From positions 62,001 through 126,000 of the forward strand of contig JAETXT010000001.1 in assembly GCA_019188255.1 (NCBI GenBank): 64,000 nucleotides of DNA, in the 5' to 3' direction. The translations under genes were made by a program, and so were the position numbers. The notes below the pieces were generated by a model. It ran no database searches, was not told where the DNA came from, and saw only the letters and a program-made list of their open reading frames with translations. This document shows, in pieces, positions 24,108 through 38,234 of this stretch; the stretch's first letter is position 1; every line of letters starts with the position of its first letter. Source of the DNA: Verticillium longisporum (taxonomy: Eukaryota > Ascomycota > Sordariomycetes > Glomerellales > Plectosphaerellaceae).

Positions 24108-24573
24108 TATAATAATTAAGGAAGTAGGGCGGCTGCGAATCGACGACCCTATAATTAAAGAGTATAATAAGATAAGAATCGGGCCTACTTAGTAAATTAT
24201 ATAATAGCTTATTTAGATATAAAGGGTAAGTCGTCGGGCTTATTAAGGACGCTATAATAAGCTAGGGAATAGCTTATAGGATAATATACTATAATCCTAA
24301 TATTATAGATTATTAATAATTAATTATATAAGCTTATTACTTAATATAATAAGGATAGGATAATAGGTATATAAGGATAGATATTCTAGACTTATAGATA
24401 TATTCTTTCTTATAATAATAATTAATCTAAGTCTTACTTTATATTCATTATAACGAGTATATAACGCTTTATAATACTATATCGTCTTAGAGTTATAACC
24501 TAAGCTTCTATTAAATAATAACCCTAACCCCTTCTAATAGTATTCCCCCTTCGGAAGCTACTAGGTCGTAATA
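24108..24573 (+). repeat. 3' LTR of outer chromovirus
   Basis: This 466-bp repeat directly matches 8844-9322. It is followed by the GAGGG duplication at 24574-24578, then by the resumed copia-like gag on the other strand. Confidence 0.9.
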
Positions 24574-24578
24574 GAGGG

Positions 24579-25006
24579 ATCCTATAATCTATAAGATATA
24601 CTTTTAATATTTAAGAGATCGTTAAATTATAAAAGTCGAAATCCTCTTCGCTCTAGTCCTAGAAGTTTTTAATAAATACCTCTAAGAGGTAAACTCCTTT
24701 TATATTTATATATACGCTTATTACTTTAATAATCTAAGCGCTCTTAAGATCTATAGATACTAAATCTAATAATCCTAGGAATTATAATTCTATACTATTT
24801 ACGATAAAATTAATATCGAGATCCTTCTTAACCTTCTAAGTAAAATATATAATATTAATATCCTTTAGAATAATATCGAACTCTTATTATAGTTTTTTAG
24901 CGCTCTCTAGCTCTATTATAGAGCTATTACTATAATCTAAAGAGCTTATTATCGCTAAGTTTATAAAGCTCTAATATAAGTAATTAATTATTCTATATAA
25001 TTTCAT
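24579..25006 (-). pseudogene. RIPed copia-like polyprotein, N-terminal fragment
   Basis: The minus-strand frame opens at an ATG (25004-25006) with MKLYRIINYL and runs 143 codons to the GAGGG site, with stops at presumed Gln/Trp codons. It continues at 8838 once the outer Gypsy element is removed. This gives the order gag (here), pre-integrase and integrase (6446-8838), further polyprotein (3300-4587). Confidence 0.55.
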
Positions 25007-25580
25007 TTTTCAGGTTTTATAGCTAGCGATATAGCTTAATAATAATCTTAATTATAGGAGTCCTAAGATACTCGAAGTAGATAGTACTCCTATAGATTAT
25101 ATAATAGGGGAATTCCTTATTATTAAGCTTATATAAGAATCCTAAAGTACTTAAAAATAAAATAATACTCTTATAATTATTTATAAAGCGTAATTAATAA
25201 GCTTATATATAGTAAATATATTATTTATAGGATCGATCCTAATTTCTCTAGCTCTAGCTATTCTATATTACGTTAAATATAATATTAATTAATATTAAGA
25301 GGGCTTTATTATTTATATAAACCCTAATCTAGTACTTCCGCTATATTTACGAGCTCTAAATAAGTAGGGTATCTAATAAGTCTTATAATAGTTAATTCTT
25401 ATATAATTCTTATCTACTCCTCTAAGTTACTACTACCTACGTAAGTTAGATATACCTATCTACTCTTAGCGATTATATAAGCTATAGTTCACGTGCTCCT
25501 AGGAGCAGTGGATACTAGATATCCTAGATACCTTAGATATCGCTATCCTAACTATAGAGTTCCCTAATATTAGTTTAATA
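25007..25580. other. RIPed DNA upstream of the copia-like frame
   Basis: AT-rich, CA/TG-poor sequence that may hold the leader or LTR of the copia-like element; I could not find a matching LTR. A perfect 14-bp palindrome TGCTCCTAGGAGCA at 25494-25507 sits in a short un-RIPed patch next to CACGTG. Confidence 0.35.
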
Positions 25581-26515
25581 TAAACTATAATAATATATAT
25601 ATTATAAAATAGAGAAAGGTTATAGGTATAGAATAGTTTAATTTTTATAATATTCTATAGAGCCTTTCTATAATAATAAGCATTTAAGTTCTCTTATACC
25701 CTATTAACTAGAGCTTAAAATCCGACTCTACTTCCCTATAAGTCTAGAGGTAGTCTAAGCGCCTTATCTATATATAGCTATTAAGGGTTAGTCTATTATA
25801 TATAGAGGGCACCCCTTAGACCTATTTTTCAGGTTTTTAGATCTTAATAATTATCTAATTCTAATTATACTTATAAATTCCCTTTATATAGTAATTCCTA
25901 TCTAATTTATATATTTTTAATTATTATAAATAGATACTTTCTAAGATATATTTTACTCTTATTAAGATTAATCTAAATATTTTATTTAATTAATTATAAT
26001 TTTATTCTTAATTACTATAAGAGTTATAAAGGTTAGAGTCTTATAACTACTCTAATAGCTTAAATAAAAGCTAAACTATAATAATATATATATTATAAAA
26101 TAGAGAAAAAGTATAGCTATAGAATAGTTTAATTTTTATAATATTCTATAAAGCTATTCTATAATAATAAATATTTAAGTTCTCTTATACCCTATTAGCT
26201 AGAGCTTAAAATCCGACTCTACTTCCCCTATAGGTCTAGAGGTAGTCTAAGCGCCTTATCCACGCATAGCTACTAAGGGTTAGTCTATTATATATAGAGG
26301 GCACCCCTCGGACCTATTTTTTAAGTTTTTAGATCTTAATAATTATCTAATTCTAATAATACTTATAAGTCCCCTTTATATAGTAATTCCTATCTAATTT
26401 ATATATTCTTAATTATTAGAAATAGATACCTCCTAAGATATACTTTACTCTTATTAGGATTAATTTAAGTACTTCTCTTAATTAATTATAACCTTCTTCT
26501 TAATTACCCCTCTAC
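25581..26515. repeat. Direct duplication, ~440 bp, period 491 bp
   Basis: Two RIPed copies, about 25581-26030 and 26072-26515, start TAAACTATAATAATATATAT and share a GGGCACCCCT core. The copies differ mainly by transitions. They may be LTR-like or an old tandem duplication. Confidence 0.75.
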
Positions 26516-26528
26516 CTTCCTACCTTCG

Positions 26529-26980
26529 ATCTAAATGAAAAATATAGTATTTTATAGCTCTTATTAAGGGCTATAAGAATCTTTAATCTATTTCTCGACT
26601 TAACGTCTCCTTCTAGAGATATAGTTACTTTTATCTCTCCCTTCCTCTTATCTATTATTATCTCTTTATTCTATAACTAAATTATACCCTTAGTTATTAC
26701 CTAATACCTCCTATATCAATTATAATATATACTAACAATTACTTCTCTATTTATTTACTTTTAATCTAAATAAAAAGTATATTATTTTATAGCTCTTATT
26801 AAGGGCTATAAGAATCTTCGATCTATTTCTCGATTTAATATCTCCTTTTAGAGATATAATTACTTCTATCTCTTTTTTCCTTTTATTTATTATTATCTCT
26901 TTATTTTATAATTAAGCTATACCCTTAATTATTATTTAATATTTCTTATATTAATTATAATATATATTATTAAGTTATAA
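26529..26980. repeat. Direct tandem duplication, period 235 bp
   Basis: Units at about 26529-26763 and 26764-26980 share TTTTATAGCTCTTATTAAGG and the following 150 bases. Differences are mostly C/T and G/A, the RIP pattern. Confidence 0.75.
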
Positions 26981-27620
26981 GCCTAGATTTCCAATCTACT
27001 TCGAAATCGAACTATAAATAATTAAGATAGTAATTCTTTAATTAACGTTATTTAATAATTTTAATTATCTCTTAATTATTATATATTAAATTATTTTAAT
27101 TATTATTAATTTATCTTTAACTTTTAGAAGATTCTTAATCTTTTAATATATTTTTTATATTAATAGCTCTTCTCTTTATTAAATAATCGTAATTATTAAT
27201 TTAACTTTTAATTATATTTATATTTATACTTTAATAGCTTTTTATATTATTATCTCTTTATTTATAAAGTTCCTTTTTAAATATAAAAATTATTAAAAGA
27301 TCTTTTTTCTATTAATATACTTTTTATTTTAATATGTCTTCTTATTCTTAAATAATCCTTATTAATATATTATATTTTATTATATTATAATACCTCTTTA
27401 ATACTTTTTAGCTATAAATAAAAGTACTTTTAAATTATCCTTTTAAAAGCTTAAAAGTAATAATAAATATAAGATTTAGATTAATAAATTAAGTCTTTTT
27501 TCCTATCTTAAGGAATTAAATTAAAAGAAATTATTAAACCTCTTTTTATTAATTTAATTAAAGAGAAATATATAAAGGCCTTTAAAGCTATAAAGAATAT
27601 ATTAAATACTTTAAATATAA
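26981..27620. other. Extremely AT-rich tail of the repeat block
   Basis: No gene or recognisable element. CA and TG are nearly absent. Composition switches to normal at about 27620, within a few tens of bases. Confidence 0.6.
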
Positions 27621-28554
27621 GCTGTGCTGATCAAGCTCACAATTCCCAAAATCATCTTGACGGATTTCCATTTGCAAACCCATCTCTACCTTGATGCCAA
27701 TGACCAGAGGAGTTGTGGCACGGCGTCACGCGCTCCTCTTGGCAGCAACGCTGTTACCCCCCCAAGCCCCCCAGGCCCCAGGCCCCAGGCCCCCCCGTCG
27801 CCTTCCCCAGCAAATTAGCACCGCCACTGGGACACCTCGTGAGCGACACTGATGAGACTCCGAACCGGACCTGCGTCATTGCTGTGCTGCAGCCACTCAA
27901 GAACGTCACCGTCGCCAGGCACGCACCGGGCCAGCCCCACTGCCAGCCGATACGTATTGCCACAGTGTCACCGTGCCCATTGAACAACACCCACACTATA
28001 AGGTACTGCTTTCTGCTAATCGATTCCCTGCTTCTCTGATGGGAGCCAGCCGGATTACCAAATGCCGAAGAAAAGCAAACCATATGAGAATACGCTGGCA
28101 TATCTCTCTTTGGCTATTAAACCACTTTGCGTAAGAATAGATGCTAAATTACGATTTGAACTCCAATAGGATGATGCTCACAAGCCTCAGCAATCGAGTC
28201 ACGAAATGGGACTGATTGGTCACGATGACACAGTGCAAACGAGCTACGAACGGTCTCTAGCCAGTGCGAGCGTTACCCCGGTCACAGCTGTCTGAGCTGC
28301 ACCCGGCCCAGGCCCAGGCACAACACGCACGCACGCAAGCAAGCGCCACCTCCCCCGTCCCAGCACCTGAGCTCCCTCTCCACCCGCTTGTCCCTCTTGT
28401 ATCCTGCTTCTTGTGTCATTGTCTACCCGGCTCTCTCTCTCCTCTCCTCCTCTCGACTCCCCATCTTCATCAACCACCACCTCTTCCGACCAACCTCACA
28501 TCCCACATCCCATCACCTCGTAGGACTCTCGCGCCCATAGCGAGATTGCCCAAC
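27621..28554 (+). promoter_or_regulatory. Upstream region of the aspartic protease gene
   Basis: GC-normal sequence with no supported gene. A strongly pyrimidine-rich tract (about 28430-28510) ends 45 bp before the start codon, typical of leaders of well-expressed fungal genes. The RIPed block ends only about 0.93 kb from the coding start. Confidence 0.4.
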
Positions 28555-31169
<2,615 letters not shown>

Positions 31170-34048
31170 ATGGCGCAGCCCACGCCATCCCTCCCTACCA
31201 ACGGCACCGCCGCTGCCTCGTCGTCGCCTGCCCTGACACCAGCTCCTGACCACATCAGCACCCCCGAGTCCAGTCACTCCAACGTCCCCGTCAAGAGAAA
31301 ACGCGAGAACGACGAGCACACCAAGGACGACGACGACGACGCTGATGCCGATACCGACATGGACATGGATGAAGCACAACCACCAAAAGAATTCAAGGAC
31401 TCGCAATCCGTCATTCGTGACTACTTCAGAGTCCTCACAAGGTACCGTCCATCGCCAACGGCAACCCTCAGCTGGTTCCTGCCTCTTCGGCCGTATCCGT
31501 ACTGACTGGACGCTCCTTCCTTTTTTGTAGTTTTGACACCACGCCTTCCATTCTGCAGCGACCACTGCGCGTCACCGAGACCGACAACGAGCCCGATGCG
31601 AAACGACAAAAGTCTTCCAACGGCGCTGCTGTCGTGACAATCGCCGACAAGGTTGCCCAAGAACAGTACACACTCCTCGATGACCTTGCCGATGATCTTC
31701 TCGCGGCGGCTGCCGACCAGCTGGCCGAGCTCGAGTCCTCACGGAACGGTGCCGATGCAGAGGAGAACCGCGCCTTCGTTGATGGGCTCGTGCGGTTCAA
31801 GAAGAAGGCTCTCGAGCTTTTCCGCCGAGAGAAGAACTATCCCCGTGGTGCATCCGATCCCCAACAGAAGATGCAACCCGACGCGGCCACCGCCGGCCGC
31901 GTGGTCCTGACTCTCTCAGGAAGCGGCCGGCAGCTCTTTTCAAGTCAGGCTCTGCCTGCGCATGGCCAGCAGGCTACCAATATCAGCGAGACCCTGTCCC
32001 GCTCAGTTCTTCCTGTCCACGTCTCCTCCACACGTCTACTGCCGAGCCGCCAGACCGAGCGCACCTACACTCTGGGAGAGCTGTTCTCGTCGCCGCGGCC
32101 GCTGCCCCCCCTCCAGCCGCCGAAACAGCCGAAACCGCAGGCCAAGGGCAACGTCTTGACCTTCTGCCACCCAGAAATCCCCGCACCGTCCAAGTATCGG
32201 ACGAATACCTACTTCACCCAGAAGGTCACGGTCGGCCACTTCCTCGATTACAGCAACGCCGCCTCCTCTACTTCGCAGAGCAAGGAGATCAAGCAGAGAC
32301 AGAGGGCTCAGAGCCTAGCAGGACACAAGCCGTCCTCGTCCGAGTTGGAAGTGTCTGAGATGGAGAGCATGTTCAGGGCTGCCTTTTCCAGCTTTGCTCC
32401 CTGCAAGGATGACTCGGCTGCCATGGTGCCCGCCAGCCTGGCCGGCCGCATGTACTGGCAGCAAACAGGCCAGCGAACTTTTAACCGCATGGTCGACGCA
32501 GCACTTGAGGAGAACGAGGATGATCTGGGAGGCCAGAAGCCGGACGCAACGCCGCAGATTATGGATATTGACGAGGAGCTCATCCAAGAGGCGATCGATA
32601 ACTGGGACGACAAGATTGACCCGGCTCTTGAGATCTGGGGCCCCCAGAAAACCGACGAGGAAAAGGATACGGACGAGCTCCTCAAAGAAGTGGACGACCT
32701 CATCTTCACGCTTGCGTCCTATCAGCGGATTCGCAACACGTCGCTGCCATCTTCGCACAACAAGTATGCCGGGGATCCCAGTGGTGGCGACATGCTTGCG
32801 AGCGGCACTGGAGCCAATCCCTCGGAAGACGAGATTGCGACGTACGAGGCGCTCAAGGCGCAGTTGGGTCTCATCGTCAAGATGCTGCCGCCATTTGCCG
32901 TCGCCAAGCTCAACGGCGATCAGCTCAATGATCTTCTCGTGAGCACTAACGTGGAAGTCCGCACAGACCAGTACAAGGGCGTCATGGAAGATGAAGGCGC
33001 TGCTCAGGCCAGAGCACGCCAGCAACACAGTGCTGCCTCTGCTGCCACCGGCGCGGCTCGGCCGTCCGGAGCTCATCGTACGCCCAGCGCTCCGTCGTAC
33101 AACTATGGCAACAACCAGCCGTACGGCACGCCAACACGGCAGGGGGGCCCTCCACAGTACTACCGCGGCAACACGCAAACCCCGATCCAGCAGCAGCCGC
33201 ATCTGGGACGGCCCGCCGCTCCCCACACTATGCCGCATCCGCAATACCGGCAGCAGCCGCCTCCTCAGCAGCCGCCCCAGCAGGGGCAGCAGTTCCGGCC
33301 CCAGAACACCTACCCGAACCAGTACGCGGCGCAACTGGCCAAGACGCAGACCCCGTTTGGTCACCAGAACGTGCCTCAGTACGCGACTCAGCCTCGCCCG
33401 CAACAGTCCGCGTACAACAATACCGGGCCCCAGGCATCGCCCACGGCTCGCTTCCAGCCAGGCTATGGCCAGACGTACCAACCCAACCAAGGCGGCTACA
33501 CCAATGGCGCTGTGAACATGCAGAAACGTACCATGTCCCCACAAGTTGCCGCGGGCCAGTACAGCCCGTCACCACCGCTCTCGCAACAGCAGCACCATCA
33601 ACCCCACCCTCAACACATGCCGCACATGCAGCACCAGCAGCCACGAGCACCCTATGGTTCGCCCGCCAATCGTCCGCAGTACCCCAACGGCACGCACTCC
33701 CCTGGACCAAATGCGCATGTTCAAGGACGTCCCGCCCCCTACATGAACAGCGTCACCGACCAGAACCAGCAGCGATTGCTTGAACAGGCACGCGCCAGGG
33801 CCGCCGCCCAGCAGAACAGCAACGTCTTTGGCGACAAGATGCAGCAGGGCGGCATGGCAAACCAAACGAGCTACAACCCCGCTCAGCTCGCCGCGCAGCA
33901 GGCCCGTCTCGTCAACAATGTGGCCAACAAGCCGCAGAGCCCCGCGCCGAGACAGGGTCAGAACGGGACGCCGACTATTCCTGCGAGGGTCACGCCTGTG
34001 CCGGTGCCTGTCATTCCTGGCGCGCAGCAGCAGCAACAACAGCAGCAG

Positions 34049-34080
<32 letters not shown>

Positions 34081-34084
34081 GTAG
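31170..34084 (+). CDS. Conserved Gln/Pro-rich nuclear-type protein with C-terminal polyQ
   Basis: Exons 31170-31441 and 31531-34084 give 941 residues. The start MAQPTPSLPTNG is chosen because the frame then splices in phase across an 89-bp GT-AG intron. The N-terminus has a basic KRKREN signal-like motif and an acidic run of Asp. The middle (about 125-600) is an ordered, conserved-looking part with LDDLADDLLAAAADQL, TYTLGELFSSP and YFTQKVTVGHFLDY. From about residue 610 the protein is low-complexity, rich in Gln, Pro, Tyr and Asn, ending in an almost pure Gln tail encoded by CAG/CAA (34024-34081) directly before the stop. I cannot name the family. The composition resembles transcription or chromatin cofactors, which is an inference. 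Confidence 0.75.
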
Positions 34085-34784
34085 GGTCAGTAGGGTCAGT
34101 TGACGTAGATTCTCGACATCGAGAAGAGGGGCCTGGTGTACGGTAAGCCCGGTTTGCTTGTGACGATGGAAGAGAGAAACAGAAGCAGGACGGACGAAAG
34201 TGGGAGATGCGTATCCGTTCGTACCAGGAGGTTTGCAACTTTTGCAACAACAAGAAGGAGAAAAGTTCTCAGTCAATCGGAAGGAGAATGAATTCGCGGC
34301 TCAGCAGTAGCAAAATTTCTTCGGCGTTTCGGGCGAGGCAGGGAAGCGAAGGTTATCGAGGGCTGAGACGAATGTGGGAGGGGAAAACGGGGGGGGGAGA
34401 GGCGGAAAACGAGGGCGAGGGCGACAGACATCATAAACCATCGAACGGATGAAGGGAATGGGGAGACAAAGACGGACGGATTTGGCGAGGGGACTTTTGG
34501 TGTCCCCCGCGGTGTATAGAAGTTGTTTGCTTTTTTCGAGAGCCGCTACGCCCCCCCTATCCCCTCCGGCCTGGCTGCTTGCTGCTTGCTGCCTACTGCC
34601 TTCTGCAGTGGGTGGTTTTGTTTTAATATCAGTATTGCTGTGTAACTCTGGGTGTCTTCATTGTCTCGTATTCTCATTGTCTTGTGGCAGAGGGATAGAT
34701 TGATGGTGACTGTTGATTCCGGTCAAGATGTTCTACTTATTTGGTACATTCCTCTTTACATCTAATGCTACATGGTGCTAGCAC
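34085..34784. other. Convergent intergenic region
   Basis: 3' regions of two converging genes. Includes a G-run near 34390 and purine-rich stretches; nothing recognised. Confidence 0.4.
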
Positions 34785-37549
34785 TCAGACCCTCATGCCC
34801 TGCACGACTCGATAGCGCGACTTTTCGCCCTCGGTCTGTCGCCACTCGACTTCGTCCCGACAGACATAGCGCCGGCTCGCGCGCTCCTCCGCCTGCGCCA
34901 CCGCGTCGGCCCCAGGCCGCAGCTCCCCGCGATACTCCAGCAGCACGCCGCCATCGCCGCCGCCGCCGTCCTCGCGCTCCCTCGCGACGAGCCGCACGAA
35001 ATCCTGCAGCCGGCCCAGGCGTCCGGAGACGTCGCTCTGCGTAAAGGTCGCGACCTCGTCGTCGCTCGGCCAGTAGAGCCAGCGGTCGCGGTTCCGCTGG
35101 TGGGCGTCGACGACGGCGCGGCGCAGCGGCGCGACGACGTCGTCGTCGAGGAGGGGCTCGGCGAAGGCGCGGAAGGTGTGCAAGACGCCTGTGAGCCAGG
35201 TTGTGCGCTTGGCGTGCGTGGCGGCTAGGATGCCGGCGGCGTGGCGGACGGTCCAGGCGGCGAGGGCGGCCATGGCGTTGACGTCGCCGAGGGACGCGAG
35301 GGCGAGCATCTGCGTGTTCACCTCGGAGGCGCCGGCCAGGACGACCGTGTCGCCGAGCTCGGCGCTGGAGGAGGACGCGGCGCCTTTCGTCGTCGCGCTG
35401 GCGAGGTCGGCCCAGGCGGAGCGGAGTCTGCGGAGGGCCGCGGCCGCGAGGTCGGCCGTCGTGGCTAGGTTCCGGTCGGCGCGGTTCCAGTGGTGAAAGT
35501 GCGGGCGCCTCGTCGTGCCTTGCGGCGGGCCTGTGACGAAGAAAGATAGGAGCGCAGCGTCGTCGCCGTGGGTCGTGCCCCCTGTCAGGCTGTCGAGGAG
35601 CCCGTCGAGTCTGGTGTGCAGTACTTTCTGCGTGACCCGCGCGAAGCTGCTCAGCATGTGTAGTGTGAGGCCGCATGATGCCTCGGCCTCCTTCATGACG
35701 TGGCCCGCCAGGAGCAAGGCGCGCTGGCTGTTCTGTTGCGGATCCCCTCCACAGGCCAGGACGCGAGATCGGGCCAGGGCTTCGAGGATGAACTCCCAGG
35801 GAGCCGGGTTGGAGCAACCGCCAGCCGTCCAGCCGAGCCTGGCGATCCGCATGGCCCTTTCTATTGTATGGCTGGGCATTCCGTAGCCTGGACGGGTTCT
35901 GCAGAGCAATCGAATGACGGCGAGCAGGGTGCCCTGAGAGATCTCCTTGATTTGATCGGCCGCCGAGTTGAAAGCCACGTCGGTCCCTCGTAACGCGCAG
36001 TCCACTGTAGCCTGCTGCGCCTTGCTCAACGAGCTTCGCTGCACATACTCGACTGCCTGGTCAAGGCTCGCCGAGCGCAGCAACAGCACATTAAGACACC
36101 TCTCGTCGAGACGAACACCAGATTGTTCCATGTGTCTCGTGAGCTGCAAAACCTTGGGTGGCGCGAGGCGTGCCCTCTCAAACTCGCTGAAATTGAGGGT
36201 ATCATGCGAAAAGGTCTCTCGTCCATCGCCAGGTAGGTTATCATGGTGGGGATCCACAATGTTCGCCAGCGCCTTGAGGATCATCTCGTGGAACACTTCC
36301 GTCTGGGGGCCATCCCAGGCTGCGGCGGATGCTGGAAGGCCTGCCATGCTTCCTCCGCGCTTCTCGTGGCTCGGACCTGAGCGGCCCATATGGACTGGTC
36401 CGAGCCGTTGCGGACGGGGTAATTTGCCCGCGTCTGGATCGTCGGCGACCCATCGGGACCTAGACCCCCGAGAATATCCGTGGCGATGTCGTATTCCTCC
36501 TTGGCGTAGCCCGAGTCCTGCATCATGAGACCAGCCTTGACCGTCCTGCTGTAGTACTCGTCTGCTTCCATGGCCTCTTCGAGGCCGTTCCTCGGCAGTC
36601 TGTAGGGTGGCCAGGTCTTTTTCAGCGTCGTTGTCGTGTCTCGTTCGCCGGGGGATTTCTGCAGTGCCAGCAGGACCCGACGAATACCGCGGTAGCTCTC
36701 ACGTTCAACAATGAGAGGCTTTTCTAATGTTGATGAGAATTGCAGTAATGTACGAATGGCTTCCCAGCTGTGATGGGCAGTGGCGTATGGCTTCTTTGCC
36801 GGCGGGATTGACAGCTCTTGTAGCATGAAGTTGAACGTGCGACACCGAAGTTCAAATAATCGTCGTTCTGTTGGTCCCGTAAGGGCTTCGAGATATGTGG
36901 CAGCAAGGTTCGCAATTGGAATGACAGCCTGCGCCTGAGTACGTCGAGCATGGGACAGCAGCCGGCCGATGATGCCCTGAACGACGTCTGGGCTGTCCAG
37001 AGGCCGAGAGTCTGGCGTCAGAGTTTCTCCTTGAGGGCTTGATCGGGAAAATTGCTCGTATAGTGAAGTGCAGTACTTGATGATGCCGTATATAGAGTGC
37101 GGACGCAGGAGCTCTGCACGACCGGAATATGCATCATTTAGGAGGTGATTGAGGATGAAGGGTGGTTTGTGTCGGGTGTCGGAGAGGAAGCGTCGTACTC
37201 GCTCGTCAGGATCGTTCGCCGTAAGAATCCAAACCCAATGGAGAACGTCATCTCGCTGGTACCCCTTGGACGTGTACGGTTCGAACTGTGTGGACCACGC
37301 AGAGACGTCGGGCAGCAAGGAGCGCACGCTGGCTTCGAGGTCCGAATTGCAGTGGAGCATCCACTGAGCTGTGAGAATGGGCAAACGAGCGCTGCTGTAG
37401 CTGGCGAGGAAGCTCGCTGCTTCAATGTCGGAGGCCGAGAGCTCCGTCTCGCCACGGTAGAGGCGGCATGCGGTATCAAGGAGGCGCGCCGGTGTGTAGG
37501 TAGGCTTTTTCTTCCGATCGAGCTTTGTTATCGGTCGTGCTGTCTGCAC
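34785..37549 (-). CDS. Conserved hypothetical protein, about 921 aa, one frame break
   Basis: Two minus-strand frames (37549 to 36281 and 36389 to 34785) overlap and form one protein if a single G is added to the run near 36305-36309 (C-run on the sense strand). The join then reads PGMAPQTEVFHEMILKAL. The N-terminal half includes LDTACRLYRGETELSASDIE; the C-terminal half is Leu/Ala-rich and helical, without membrane spans. This suggests an alpha-solenoid, possibly organellar and PPR-like, but I recognise no domain. The first codon here is GTG; the same frame runs open upstream to about 37790 without an ATG, so a first exon or further indel is missing from this model. The gene converges on the Gln-rich gene and diverges from the DUF155 gene. 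Confidence 0.65.
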
Positions 37550-38234
37550 AGCGTCTCTTCGAACGATTTTGAGTTGAGGATTTCGTATGGATTGATTGTT
37601 GAGTTTCTCGCGTGCAGCGTCTAATGGCTGCTCTGGCTTGGTGAAGGAGTCGGGAGTGGTCTGGTGCCTTGTTCGAGAGGCATTGTGCGGATCTCGAGTC
37701 AGGCCATCGAACCTCTGGCACGGTTCTTCAGTGGCCCTGCTGCTTTCGATGTGTATTGAGGATCGTGAAGTCGTCGAGAGCTGTCATGGCCGGTTGTCAG
37801 TCGGCGGAACCGCTGGAGGATGCCTGTTACGAACACTCACCTCAGGCTTGCCCCTCGCCCGCCTCGCTAGGGCGGGGAGCTGTGATCTGGAGAAGGGCGC
37901 GCGCCACATGTCTCCATTGTAAATAGCGAAGCTCACTCTGACATGGGTTGGGAAATCTTGCTGGTGGTCAAGCAGAGCGCAACTGGTGGACGAGAGCCAG
38001 TGACAATCAGCTTGAAAATGCGAGGTTGCGCTGGCGGAGCTTCTCTGTTCAAGGCGATAAGATACGTAAATCCAGTGCACATCATTGGCCACTTCATTTA
38101 TTCACCGAGGTGGATCCCGGTGAAGGCCCCTGCACCGAGACTCTTGATCTCGACTCTTGAACTCGAAGCTCGAAGCTCGATGCTCCCGTACAGTCTGCCC
38201 TTGGCCATTGATTTCTGGCCGCAGAATCGCAGTC
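37550..38234. other. Divergent upstream region
   Basis: Probable shared promoter between the minus-strand hypothetical gene and the plus-strand DUF155 gene. It likely includes the unmodelled 5' end of the former. Confidence 0.4.

Larger units (their letters stand above)
8844..24573 (+). mobile_element. Outer chromovirus (Ty3/Gypsy) element, RIPed and split
   Basis: Two LTRs in the same orientation (8844-9322 and 24108-24573) begin TATAATAA and end GTAATA, the RIPed form of TG..CA. The element is flanked by a perfect 5-bp duplication, GAGGG, at 8839-8843 and 24574-24578. Gag and protease read 9415-11655, and protease end, reverse transcriptase, RNase H, integrase and chromodomain read 20458-23400. 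A purine tract (AGAGGAGGAG) precedes the 3' LTR. The gap between the halves is filled by a second copy of the same family in opposite orientation (11656-20452), flanked by ATATC (11651-11655 and 20453-20457). Without insertions it is about 6.93 kb. It was inserted in the gag part of a copia-like element. All coding frames are destroyed by CpA-to-TpA changes. Confidence 0.9.

Noticed and set aside
27754..28101. 115-codon minus-strand frame before PEP4
   Set aside because: Gly/Ala-rich composition from C-runs, no homology signal.
34785..37549. An intron as the cause of the frame change near 36305
   Set aside because: The two frames overlap by about 100 bp and no GT-AG pair gives a sensible joint; one extra base in the C-run does.
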